Part shown: piece after piece, positions 9,441 to 16,452 of the stretch
Numbering within the stretch: position 1 is the first letter of the stretch
Layout of the letters: every line of letters begins with the position of its first letter
From: Chloroflexota bacterium
Lineage (GTDB): Bacteria; Chloroflexota; Anaerolineae; Anaerolineales; Villigracilaceae
DNA: 64,000 bases
Direction: 5' to 3'
NCBI GenBank assembly: GCA_021414245.1
Contig: JAIOOU010000001.1
Coordinates: 100,371-164,370, forward strand
Made by a program: the position numbers and the translations under genes
The notes under the pieces: generated by a model
The model's database searches: none
What the model saw: the letters and a program-made list of their open reading frames with translations, nothing else
What the model was told of the DNA's origin: nothing

Positions 9441-9843
9441 TTTCCCCTCTTTTAGCACTTAGTATTTTTGTCAGACCCCTTCCGCAATTCGGGCAGGTGC
9501 TAAGAATGTAAACTAAATTACCTTTCTTTTTCTCCTTTGGGTTTTGAATAGCCACACCCTTTTTACAGGTTTTGCAGAATGTTTCATTAGGCATTAGGTG
9601 AATTTTTACGTAGACTTCGCTATACCATTTTGAGAATTCTTTTCCGTTGATGAGCAGGTGATTTCTCTCATCCCTTTTTTGTGGACAACCTAAAGGAACG
9701 TAAACAGTATAGATTTGATCTATTTTTATTCCGATCTCATCCGATAGCTCTTTAGGTGAATACATCATATTGAACAAGCTTTTTAGCTTGTTACGCTGTT
9801 TGCCATCCAGACGACCTTTTAGAACAATCTCAGGATTGCCCAT
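9430..9843 (-). CDS. HTH and zinc-ribbon protein next to integrase
   Basis: 137 residues. The N-terminal half (SLFNMMYSPKELSDEIGI onward) looks like a winged-helix or excisionase-type DNA-binding domain. The C-terminal half has two CxxC pairs (CKTCKK and CPNCGRG), a zinc ribbon. It overlaps both the Rep gene upstream (14 nt) and int downstream, suggesting coupled expression. A recombination directionality factor or a replication accessory is plausible, by position only. Start MGNPEI at 9843 is preferred because of the G-rich site upstream; TTG at 9858 is an alternative. Confidence 0.75.
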   Translation of the reverse strand: MGNPEIVLKGRLDGKQRNKLKSLFNMMYSPKELSDEIGIKIDQIYTVYVPLGCPQKRDERNHLLINGKEFSKWYSEVYVKIHLMPNETFCKTCKKGVAIQNPKEKKKGNLVYILSTCPNCGRGLTKILSAKRGENDK

Positions 9844-10591
9844 CTTGCCCCCCAACAAACATAGCCCGACCAGACCATTTTTTACCGAACTTTTCCCAGC
9901 TCACAGCTTTTTGTATGGCATCTTCTTTGTCACGTTCAAATGACCAAACTGACCAACCTAAATTTAGCTCATCCATGATCTCTTTTCTAAGCTTAGTCAA
10001 GGAAGGCAATTCAGCCCATCCGAACTCATCCACTAACTCTTTTTGAAACAGCCTCAAAGATTGATAGCGTAACGATTGCTTTTGTAATTTGTCTTGAATG
10101 AAAACAGCAAAAACCCTTATCCCTTTAGGGAAGTTTGAAAAGTCCTTTTGATATTCTTTCCCCAAATAGGTGACAAGATAAAAAGGTGTTCTGGCTATCT
10201 CTACACGGGTAAAACCAAACGTCCATAAACCTGATTGATCTGGATAGGGCAAATCATTTTCCACCGTCAAATAGTTAGGTACAACTAGCATTACGTGATA
10301 ATGGACAGCGCCTCTTTTTTGCAATTCGGCTACCCACGCATAAGCTAAGAGACTATCCCCTAATTGCTTACGATAAGCAAGCATGAATTCCCTAATGTGA
10401 TTAGGTTGCCAATCAAATTGGGGAGCGTAGGTCAGAGTAATCATTACAAATTGAATATCAGGAACAGGTTTTAGAATATTTACCCAATCCGCTATTCTTT
10501 TTCTCATCCGGTTATAGCGAACCTTGAAATTGTCCAATACCATTACTCGATTTGTGCCATGATTGATTAATACAGTGAAATGTTTTGCCAT
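9830..10591 (-). CDS. rep: rolling-circle replication initiator (HUH family Rep)
   Basis: 253 residues. Motif 1 is FVMITLTYAP (about residues 48-57). Motif 2 is the metal-binding HUH, AVHYHVML with His97 and His99. Motif 3 is TYLGKEYQK with Tyr142 or Tyr147 as candidate nicking residue. This order is diagnostic of HUH endonucleases that nick an origin and stay joined to the 5' end. A relaxase role for mobilisation is also possible. It starts with agagga 8 nt upstream, about 52 bp downstream of a strong palindrome that could be its origin. First gene of the overlapping rep-zinc ribbon-int set. Confidence 0.8.
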   Translation of the reverse strand: MAKHFTVLINHGTNRVMVLDNFKVRYNRMRKRIADWVNILKPVPDIQFVMITLTYAPQFDWQPNHIREFMLAYRKQLGDSLLAYAWVAELQKRGAVHYHVMLVVPNYLTVENDLPYPDQSGLWTFGFTRVEIARTPFYLVTYLGKEYQKDFSNFPKGIRVFAVFIQDKLQKQSLRYQSLRLFQKELVDEFGWAELPSLTKLRKEIMDELNLGWSVWSFERDKEDAIQKAVSWEKFGKKWSGRAMFVGGQDGQS

Positions 10592-10643
10592 AGTATTTAT
10601 CCTCTAGATAAATAAATAAACTTTGTTGTAATTAAGACAAGCC

Positions 10644-10693
10644 CTAGCGTGCCGGGAGTATCCCCCCCGGGGGAACCTCTCCCGGCACGCTAG
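10644..10693. repeat. GC-rich palindrome upstream of rep, candidate double-strand origin
   Basis: Perfect 15-bp arms ctagcgtgccgggag (10644-10658) and ctcccggcacgctag (10679-10693) enclose a second palindrome, cccccggggg. It overlaps the 3' end of the ribbon-helix-helix gene and lies about 50 bp before rep. It could be the Rep nick site or a terminator for the gene it overlaps; there is no T run. Confidence 0.6.
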
Positions 10694-10913
10694 CATCTTG
10701 TTCTGCATCCGTCAGAAGCAGGTTGATCTCATCCGGTGTAATGCCCTTGGATAGCTCTAGGAAGCCCGTAGTAAGGGCTAATCTCAAGAACTCGGCCTTT
10801 TTCATACCCGATTTCTTAGCCCAAGCTAACATGCTTGTTTTTACGGGTAGAGGGAGAGTAATATTTACTCGCCCGTAAATCCCTCGATTTGTATTGATTT
10901 TTTGATCCGTCAT
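10644..10913 (-). CDS. ribbon-helix-helix (CopG-like) DNA-binding protein
   Basis: 89 residues with the start MTDQKINTN at 10913, supported by aaggag 8 nt upstream. RVNITLPLPVKTSMLAWAKK forms the ribbon and first helix, followed by a second helix with KKAEFLRLALTTG. Small RHH proteins near Rep usually repress rep or set copy number, or act in plasmid maintenance or mobilisation. A longer in-frame reading to 11033 runs through the large inverted repeat and is not credible. The C-terminus (VPPGGILPAR) is encoded by the palindrome. Confidence 0.8.
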   Translation of the reverse strand: MTDQKINTNRGIYGRVNITLPLPVKTSMLAWAKKSGMKKAEFLRLALTTGFLELSKGITPDEINLLLTDAEQDASVPGEVPPGGILPAR

Positions 10914-10931
10914 TTTATATTCTCCTTTTCC

Positions 10932-11065
10932 ATTAGCCGCCCGCCGAGCGAAGCCTACAACCTCGGCACTCATTGTCAATACTTCCTGGCTTGCGCCGCT
11001 TCGCTCATCAGTATTGACAATGAGCCTCGCCAAGGTTGTAAAAGCGGCTTCGTCAGGCGGCTAAT
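10932..11065. repeat. 134-bp imperfect inverted repeat, candidate replication origin or structured leader RNA
   Basis: Left arm 10932-10983 and right arm 11010-11065 pair over three long blocks: attagccgcc, tacaacct and ctcattgtcaatact, with small internal mismatches and a 26-nt loop. It is GC-rich inside an AT-rich element. It lies in the 5' leader of the leftward RHH-rep transcript. A third copy of the outer motif (gggcggcta) follows at 11074-11082. It could be a single-strand origin, a regulatory RNA, or a MITE-like insertion. Confidence 0.7.
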
Positions 11066-11148
11066 AGTTAGTCGGGCGGCTAGTTGCTCTTGCTTTTAGA
11101 TTGATAAAGATGTAACATGTATTCAATCTAAAATTGCTTAAAAAGCAG

Positions 11149-11177
11149 TTGTTCGCTTATCCGTACGTAAGTATACG
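11149..11177 (+). promoter_or_regulatory. possible promoter of the XRE regulator gene
   Basis: TTGTTC (11149-11154), 17-bp spacer, TATACG (11172-11177), reading toward the gene at 11216. It overlaps the leftward promoter and near-palindromes containing gtatac/gtac. Moderate match only. Confidence 0.4.
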
Positions 11178-11198
11178 GTTTTGCGTACAACTTGTCAA
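11170..11198 (-). promoter_or_regulatory. leftward promoter of the RHH-rep-int transcript, with operator-like repeats
   Basis: On the minus strand, TTGACA (11198-11193), 17-bp spacer, TATACT (11175-11170). Repeats of gtatac and gtac (ccgtacgtaagtatacgg, 11161-11178, and gcgtacaacttgtcaagtatac, 11183-11204) overlap it. They are likely binding sites of the divergent XRE protein. Confidence 0.75.
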
Positions 11199-11215
11199 GT
11201 ATACAGGAGTGGCCA

Positions 11216-11728
11216 GTGTTTGATAAATTAATTGATCTTTTGCCACAACAAGAAGAACCAAAGCCTAATAAATTTACGATCTATATGGGGAATGCGATAA
11301 AAACAGCAAGAGAAGAAGCAGGTCTAAGCCAAGACGAGTTAGCTAAAAAGATTTTCAGACGCAGAGCTACCCTCTCAGATATAGAAACAGGGAAAGCAGA
11401 TGTGGACGCTGGTACTTTATGGCTATTCTCAGCTTATCTGAAAAAACCTCTTTCGTATTTTTATCCCCCTTATGCACGTGAAAACATGCGGCCCGAAGAA
11501 ATGGGACCTTTAGAGCATGAGTTGCAAATGCACTTTATGCAAATAAAAGAAGATGTACTAAAAATGTTGGTAATACAAATAGTGAAGACGTTATCAAAAT
11601 TTGACCCAAATGATCACACTCTTGACTATACAAAACCAGTTACCGAAGAAGAAGAATTAGCTCGAGCAAAGTTTGAAGATTTGATGTTTGGCCCCAAAAG
11701 AAAAAAGAAAATGCCACCTAGACAGTAA
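11216..11728 (+). CDS. XRE-family helix-turn-helix regulator
   Basis: 170 residues with GTG start at 11216 (aggag 6 nt upstream). The HTH domain spans about residues 20-75: IKTAREEAGLSQDELAKKI then RRRATLSDIETGKADVD, typical Cro/CI type. A hydrophobic stretch LKKPLSYFYPPY follows, then a charged C-terminal part that may mediate dimer formation. It is divergent from the RHH-rep operon and faces operator-like repeats, so it probably represses both directions, as in phage or plasmid switch regions. Confidence 0.85.
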   Translation: MFDKLIDLLPQQEEPKPNKFTIYMGNAIKTAREEAGLSQDELAKKIFRRRATLSDIETGKADVDAGTLWLFSAYLKKPLSYFYPPYARENMRPEEMGPLEHELQMHFMQIKEDVLKMLVIQIVKTLSKFDPNDHTLDYTKPVTEEEELARAKFEDLMFGPKRKKKMPPRQ

Positions 11729-11760
11729 TACTTCAAATAAATACTCTACAGGAGCAAATT

Positions 11761-12168
11761 ATGGCAACTAAAAATCCGAAAAAGAAATTGAATGACAAAA
11801 TAACACCCTTAGTCTCAATTTTTGCATTTTGCGAATCCTTCATACAAGACAAGAGAAATCGTTTCTCCCTGATAAATATATTTGACCGCGTTCATTTTTC
11901 TAATGTACCTGCCCCATTTCCAATCACGATTTTTGTTTCTGCAAGTCTCCCACCTGGTACCCACAAAATTAGTATCGTAGTAGGCAACCCTGCGAATAAA
12001 AAAGAAATCGGAGGGCATCAAATTGTTATCCCTTCGGATAACCCAGTATTTAATTATGCCATTAACGATATTGTCATTTTTGATCATTACGGAAAACAGG
12101 ATTTTCATATAAAAATTGATGGTGAAATTATCAGCAGCTCTTTTATTACAGTTACTTTGAGAGACTGA
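11761..12168 (+). CDS. hypothetical cargo protein, DUF6941-like
   Basis: 135 residues, with caggagc upstream of the start. After a lysine-rich N-terminus it reads FCESFIQDKRNRFSLINIFD and PFPITIFVSASLPPGTHKI, beta-rich, similar in pattern to DUF6941 proteins (from memory; not searched). No catalytic motif is evident. It lies 32 nt after the XRE gene and 1 nt before the membrane protein gene, so the three are probably one transcript. Confidence 0.65.
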   Translation: MATKNPKKKLNDKITPLVSIFAFCESFIQDKRNRFSLINIFDRVHFSNVPAPFPITIFVSASLPPGTHKISIVVGNPANKKEIGGHQIVIPSDNPVFNYAINDIVIFDHYGKQDFHIKIDGEIISSSFITVTLRD

Positions 12169-12169
12169 T

Positions 12170-12565
12170 ATGAATACACCAATTGCACCTACAAACTCTC
12201 CTCTCGGAGAAGCAGGGGCAACAGGAACTGCTCTTGCACCTGATGTAAAGTACATCCGTCCCACAGTGAATTTAGTAGCTTTTCATGAAATTGAAGCTCT
12301 TTATACTGAAGATCCTTTTTTTGATATTGCCAGCCTTATCTTGGGGCCAGTTCTAGGCATAATTATTGAACGATTTATTAACGGTAGCCTTGCTGGTGAT
12401 TATCTAGCTATCTTGGTAGGTCTTTTGTGCATAGCTTTTTTGATTTATTATGCCAATAGGCTAAAGAAAAAGCATGAAAAAATATCCGCTTTGATAGCGA
12501 AAGGAATTAGCGTTCCATATCCACCCCCAGAGGGCTTTACATCCTCACAAGCACAAGACAATTAA
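12170..12565 (+). CDS. hypothetical membrane protein of the element
   Basis: 131 residues. A soluble N-terminal part of about 60 residues is followed by two hydrophobic segments (SLILGPVLGIIIERF and YLAILVGLLCIAFLIYY), then a positively charged tail RLKKKHEK, which suggests the tail is cytoplasmic. Starts 1 nt after the upstream stop, thus translationally linked to it. Small two-helix proteins paired with a soluble partner occur in abortive-infection and toxin systems, but nothing in the sequence proves this. Confidence 0.7.
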   Translation: MNTPIAPTNSPLGEAGATGTALAPDVKYIRPTVNLVAFHEIEALYTEDPFFDIASLILGPVLGIIIERFINGSLAGDYLAILVGLLCIAFLIYYANRLKKKHEKISALIAKGISVPYPPPEGFTSSQAQDN

Positions 12566-12618
12566 CATAACTATATACTATTTCATGAAGGGGTAACACG
12601 CACAAGAAGGATGACCTA

Positions 12619-13026
12619 ATGACACCAACCAACTTAAAAGCCACGGTACAGTATCAAGATTTCGAAGGAAGCGCAGCGGCAGATCACCATGACAAAAACT
12701 ACCTGAACGATTTAGCTATAAGATATGCGATTGACACTAAAAAATACTTTGTTATTGGAATACAGGTTTGGATTGGAGAAAATAGGGACATTCAAAAAGG
12801 AGGCACTTACATTGACCTTTTGGCAGTGGATATATCGGAAGTTGGTGGGGATATCGACTCTATCGTAACGTATAAAGAAAATAACAATAGAATATTGCCT
12901 TACACAAAATTTCGTATTGAAATCGATTTTGAAGAACTCATAGAGTTTTATTTCAAGAGGTTTGCGATGACACTAATATATAGGAATTTGAGCAAGGACA
13001 CGGAATTTAAGGAAATCGAGCTGTAG
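12619..13026 (+). CDS. hypothetical cargo protein, 135 aa
   Basis: Acidic protein with a probable alpha/beta fold: DDHHDKNY-like polar N-terminus (ADHHDKNYLNDLAIRYAI), then beta-rich YFVIGIQVWIG and TYIDLLAVDISEVGG, and a helical C-terminus. No Cys motif, signal or membrane segment. It starts 53 nt after the membrane gene; the ribosome site (aaggatgac) is moderate. No family recognised. Confidence 0.65.
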   Translation: MTPTNLKATVQYQDFEGSAAADHHDKNYLNDLAIRYAIDTKKYFVIGIQVWIGENRDIQKGGTYIDLLAVDISEVGGDIDSIVTYKENNNRILPYTKFRIEIDFEELIEFYFKRFAMTLIYRNLSKDTEFKEIEL

Positions 13027-13197
13027 ATATTTATCTTTGCGGGGGTTGATATCCGACATCTAAGAATAGTTAGAGTATGATCCTGCGGGTGTTGAGTACA
13101 AATACACTTGCTTGTGGGTTCAATTCTAGTGCAATTGGTGTAATGAGCATTGTCAAAAGCAAAGACGATTTAAGGAATTTTATGTGGAGAACTTAAT

Positions 13198-14070
13198 ATG
13201 AGTAAGGAAATTCGATTCAACATATCAATACCAACACGTGATGGATTCATCGGCCGAGAATGTAACAATCCAGATTGCCGAAGATATTTTCAAGTTCATA
13301 GCACATCTATCAAGGCTGAAATGTTCTGCCCATACTGTGCCTTCAAATTCTCAAATAATGAACTTTTGACCAAAGACCAACATGATTATGTAAACGAAGT
13401 CGCAACAGAACAAGCAAAAGAATATATGTTTGGCGAAATAGATAAAATGTTTGGGCAACTAGCTAGAAAATCATCCAAAGCTGTAAAATACACTGCCCAT
13501 CCCCAAAATTACAAGGCAAAGCCAATTCAGCCAAAGTACACTGAAAAGGAAGTTGACTCAGAATTGACTTGTCCTACATGTAACTTTCGTTTTCAAGTCT
13601 ACGGAATTTTTGGTTATTGCCCAGGTTGTAGCAGTGAAAACCTACTTATTTATGACGCCAATTTGGAAATTATTAAGCAGGAAATCGCTTCTAGCCAAGA
13701 CTCACACCGTGCTTTGCGCCACGCCTATGCTGACTTAGTTTCTACTTTTGAATCATTCTGTAAAAAGAAAGCCAAAGCTTTTACTGCAGAAACTATCCAA
13801 TTTCAAAACCTTTTTGACGTTCGTAAATTATTCAAAGAGCATGTAAAAATAGACATTCTCGAAAATATAAGTAGTCATGATTTGCTTACACTTCGACGTG
13901 TTTTTCAAAAAAGACATGCATACGAACATTATCAAGGAATTATTGAAGAAAAATATATTCGAATGATACCTGAAGATAAAAACTTATTAAACCAAAAAGC
14001 AGAATTATCTCTTGACGAATTTACGCGAGCCTCCCATGTATTGAGACATGTACTTGAAAAAATGGTTTAA
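13198..14070 (+). CDS. dual zinc-ribbon protein with HEPN-like C-terminal domain
   Basis: 290 residues. Two zinc ribbons are visible: Cys22, Cys27, Cys44, Cys47 (CNNPDC and CPYC) and Cys125, Cys128, Cys141, Cys144 (CPTC and CPGC). The C-terminal 130 residues are helical and contain RHAYEH (Arg239, His244), which fits the Rx4-6H motif of HEPN ribonucleases, followed by YQGIIEEKYI as in Apea-like HEPN proteins. HEPN proteins are frequent effectors of phage defence and toxin systems. The role here is inference: the HEPN assignment rests on one short motif. It is the last gene before attR, a common cargo place. Confidence 0.65.
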   Translation: MSKEIRFNISIPTRDGFIGRECNNPDCRRYFQVHSTSIKAEMFCPYCAFKFSNNELLTKDQHDYVNEVATEQAKEYMFGEIDKMFGQLARKSSKAVKYTAHPQNYKAKPIQPKYTEKEVDSELTCPTCNFRFQVYGIFGYCPGCSSENLLIYDANLEIIKQEIASSQDSHRALRHAYADLVSTFESFCKKKAKAFTAETIQFQNLFDVRKLFKEHVKIDILENISSHDLLTLRRVFQKRHAYEHYQGIIEEKYIRMIPEDKNLLNQKAELSLDEFTRASHVLRHVLEKMV

Positions 14071-14147
14071 CAATAGAAAATAATAGACATGCAGAATAAA
14101 ACCAAAATCACTTGATTATGTATTTACTATTCAAAAACGTCTCTCAA

Positions 14148-14191
14148 TAGGACTTGAACCTAGAGCCGCTAGGTTCTAGGTTCAAGTCCTA
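14148..14191. repeat. inverted repeat at attR made of two tRNA T-arm copies
   Basis: taggacttgaacctaga (14148-14164) is the exact reverse complement of tctaggttcaagtccta (14175-14191), which is the T arm inside attR. The left half therefore resembles a tRNA T arm in opposite orientation. It may be an accessory integrase site or a relic of an earlier insertion. Confidence 0.7.
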
Positions 14192-14202
14192 GGTCAGGAG
14201 CT
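14166..14202 (+). repeat. attR, 37-bp direct repeat of the tRNA-Asn 3' end
   Basis: Identical to 7749-7785. It is only the 3' half of the tRNA and cannot make a functional molecule. It is followed at once by the hairpin that presumably terminated the tRNA before insertion. Confidence 0.95.
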
Positions 14203-14204
14203 CC

Positions 14205-14239
14205 AATGCCCCCGAGTTCTACAAGAACTCGGGGGCATT
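14205..14239 (+). terminator. original tRNA-Asn terminator, displaced by the element
   Basis: Perfect 15-bp stem aatgcccccgagttc / gaactcgggggcatt with a 5-nt loop, 2 nt after attR. Without the element it would lie directly after the tRNA gene. Confidence 0.7.
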
Positions 14240-14290
14240 CGTTATAGATGATAAATTTGTTATATACTTGCCTTGGAAAGGATAAACCTT

Positions 14291-14602
14291 ATGCAATCAT
14301 TCAAACCTGTCATACGCTGGTGGTCCATTGTCAATCCGCGGATCATCGCCCATTTTTCGGAGACCCTCGAAGTCCATGACGACACCCTGGTGTACCGCAA
14401 GGGGATCTTCAGCAAGAGCGAGGTGGTGGTGCCCTTTTCACGCATGACCAACTATGCCTCCGAGCAAAACCTGTTCGACCGCATCTTTGGGGTCGCGAAC
14501 ATCAGGATCGAGACGGCCGGGTCCGTTGCCCCGGAGATCGAGTTGATTGGATATTCCTACAAGCTCAGAGATATTCTGGCGCGGGCCATGAAGGCCAATT
14601 AA
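14291..14602 (+). CDS. PH-domain protein (bPH2/DUF304-like)
   Basis: 103 residues, ATG at 14291 with ggaaagga upstream. One bacterial pleckstrin-homology-like domain: ETLEVHDDTLVYRKGIFSK then VVVPFSRMTNYASEQNLFDRIFG, the pattern that follows the two helices in YdbS/YdbT proteins. No membrane segment is present here, unlike many family members. Function unknown; single gene closed by a strong terminator. Confidence 0.75.
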   Translation: MQSFKPVIRWWSIVNPRIIAHFSETLEVHDDTLVYRKGIFSKSEVVVPFSRMTNYASEQNLFDRIFGVANIRIETAGSVAPEIELIGYSYKLRDILARAMKAN

Positions 14603-14612
14603 TAACCTGCCC

Positions 14613-14647
14613 AAAACGACCCGGCTGAAAAGCCGGGTCGTTTTCTT
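14613..14647 (+). terminator. intrinsic terminator
   Basis: 14-bp stem aaaacgacccggct / agccgggtcgtttt with a gaaa tetraloop. Works in both directions, serving the PH-domain gene; the convergent ABC operon stop lies about 60 bp further on. Confidence 0.88.
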
Positions 14648-14707
14648 ATCTTTTGCCGCTCTCCGGCGGTGAGGGCGTCGGAGAGCGACAGGAACGGTGA
14701 TTGTGAA

Positions 14708-15562
14708 TTAATGCTGGCCGAGAGTGCCCAGCGTGCGGACCCGGCGTTCGAGCGAGCGAAAAGTGACGATGCCGATCCAGAGCATGACGAACATGAAGAC
14801 GATTAACAGAACCAACTCCAGACGAATTGGCATGATGGTTTGGGTGCCGATCAACAGCGAGCGGACCGCGTCCAGGCCATAGGTGAGGGGCAGAGCCAGT
14901 GCAACCGGAAGCAGAAATTTCGGCAGGGCGTTGACCGGGAAGTTCGATCCTGAGAAGATTTGCACCAGGAAACTGCTCACATCCACCAAAGTGTTCGCCT
15001 CGCGGATCAGCATGACCACTGCGGCAAAGGCAAAACCGAAACCGTACAGTCCGATCATCATCGGGATAATGGGCAGCATGGCCTGCATGACATCCCCGGA
15101 GGTATGGAAGCCGAAGACCAGCCCGGCGAAGAGTAACATGCCCAAGGAGGTAATTGCGGTGATCAACAGGTTTGTGACCGAGTGTCCAACCAGAATGAGC
15201 AGGCGCGGAATGGGGGTCAGCCAGTTGGATTCCATTACACCGGAGTCCATGTCGTTTTTCAAAGCGTAGCCCATGCCCCAGAAGACAGCGTTAATGAAAC
15301 TTTCCAGCACGGTGCCGAGCAGAATAAAGGACATGAAGTCGGTGGTCCCGCTGTACTGTGAAAAGCCGATGGCCTTGCCGTTCACGCTAAAGGCCATGCC
15401 CATGAAATATACGGGCGCGATCCAGATCAGCGGTTGAAAGACGGAGGAAACCGCATTGAGCGGATATCGCCAGTATTGCTTCCAGTCCTTGCGGATCAAG
15501 GCATACAAGGCCCGCAGGTGGGAGGATAAGCTGGGTTGGGAGAGGGTTTCTATTTTTTGCAT
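14708..15562 (-). CDS. ABC-2 type exporter permease, second subunit
   Basis: 284 residues starting MQKIETLSQPS at 15562, with gaggc upstream. Six hydrophobic segments and the ABC-2 pattern near residues 180-230 (SNFPVNALPKFLLPVALALPLTYGLDAVR), split here by a re-entrant loop. Partner of the permease at 15574 and the ATPase at 16453; the genes follow in the order ATPase-permease-permease. Export of a lipid, drug or glycan is likely; the substrate cannot be read from sequence. Last gene of the operon. Confidence 0.88.
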   Translation of the reverse strand: MQKIETLSQPSLSSHLRALYALIRKDWKQYWRYPLNAVSSVFQPLIWIAPVYFMGMAFSVNGKAIGFSQYSGTTDFMSFILLGTVLESFINAVFWGMGYALKNDMDSGVMESNWLTPIPRLLILVGHSVTNLLITAITSLGMLLFAGLVFGFHTSGDVMQAMLPIIPMMIGLYGFGFAFAAVVMLIREANTLVDVSSFLVQIFSGSNFPVNALPKFLLPVALALPLTYGLDAVRSLLIGTQTIMPIRLELVLLIVFMFVMLWIGIVTFRSLERRVRTLGTLGQH

Positions 15563-15573
15563 GTCTGCCTCAA

Positions 15574-16437
15574 TTAGTACTGTCCGATGGCCCCGGTCTG
15601 GCGGGCACGGCGCTCCATGATGACGAAGAGAATATATCCGACCGCCAGCCAGAAGATCCCGAAGACCGTCATCATAAGCAGGTCGTGGGAAATGCCGGTG
15701 AAACCTTCGGTCGAGAGGGCCGCCGAGCGCATGGCGTGGATGACGTAAGTCTGGGGCAGCCATTGCGCCACCGACTGCATCCAGCCCGGCAGCAACATCA
15801 AGGGATAGGTGATCCCGCAGAAGATCATGACAATCCCGCGCACCAGGAAGACAAAAGCGTTGGCTTCCTTGACCGTGATGACCACGCTGGCGAAAGCAAA
15901 GCCCAGCCCGTACACGGAAGGGATGGCTGCCAGGATGACCAGCAGGGTCAGCCAGAGGCTGCCGTTGAATTTCACGCCGAAAAGCAGCACATATTCCAGG
16001 CCGGAGATGGCCAGTAATAGCAGCATCGAAACCATCTGCGGAACACTGCTGCCGAGCAGGTAGGAAAAGCGCCAGGTGGGCGAGAGCCAGTTCGATTCAA
16101 GTGTGCCGCGCAACTGTTCGTTGCGCAGGGAATAACCCACAGCCCACAGCACGATGTTCTGCCACATCCAGATCATGGTGCCCACGGCGATGTAGCCGAC
16201 GTATTCGGTCAGGCCGGTGGAGGTTTTGAAGGTGGCCAGACCGCTGCCGTCCACCCCGGACAGGGCGCGGGCGGTCAGGATATAGCCCATGGGGAAGATG
16301 ACCGGCCAGATCAGCAGGGATACGATCCAGGAGGGATAGCGCACGAAGACGGTCCATTCGCGGCGGACGACCGCCCAAAAGGCGCGCAGATCAGAGGGAA
16401 AGCCGCGGACGGCCAGGGAATTGGAATTGGCGTTCAT
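15574..16437 (-). CDS. ABC-2 type exporter permease, first subunit
   Basis: 287 residues; DLRAFWAVVRREWTVFVRYPS is the cytoplasmic N-terminus typical of DrrB/NodJ-type permeases, followed by about six membrane helices. The motif FCGITYPLMLLPGWMQSVAQ with LPQTYVIHAMR matches the ABC-2 signature. It lies 15 nt after the ATPase and 11 nt before the second permease, so all three are one operon. Two different permeases suggest a heterodimeric channel. Confidence 0.88.
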   Translation of the reverse strand: MNANSNSLAVRGFPSDLRAFWAVVRREWTVFVRYPSWIVSLLIWPVIFPMGYILTARALSGVDGSGLATFKTSTGLTEYVGYIAVGTMIWMWQNIVLWAVGYSLRNEQLRGTLESNWLSPTWRFSYLLGSSVPQMVSMLLLLAISGLEYVLLFGVKFNGSLWLTLLVILAAIPSVYGLGFAFASVVITVKEANAFVFLVRGIVMIFCGITYPLMLLPGWMQSVAQWLPQTYVIHAMRSAALSTEGFTGISHDLLMMTVFGIFWLAVGYILFVIMERRARQTGAIGQY

Positions 16438-16452
16438 GGTTGACCTTATTTA

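Larger units (their letters stand above)
7749..14202. mobile_element. integrative element with rolling-circle Rep, inserted in tRNA-Asn
   Basis: Bounded by perfect 37-bp direct repeats (7749-7785 and 14166-14202), the left one being the tRNA 3' end. It encodes a tyrosine integrase, an HUH Rep, two or three DNA-binding proteins and five cargo genes. Base composition is plainly more AT-rich than the flanks and codon use differs, which suggests recent arrival. No conjugation, capsid or phage assembly gene is visible. It is therefore best described as an integrated rolling-circle plasmid, a mobilisable element or a satellite. Length is about 6.45 kb. Confidence 0.92.

Noticed and set aside
10914..11033. 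N-terminal extension of the ribbon-helix-helix gene
   Set aside because: It would run through the right part of the inverted repeat; the start at 10913 has a good ribosome site and matches the domain.
14166..14202. Second tRNA gene
   Set aside because: Only the 3' half is present; it is the att repeat.
7749..14202. Inovirus-type prophage
   Set aside because: A Rep and integrase are there, but no Zot-type ATPase and no coat-like small membrane proteins in series.
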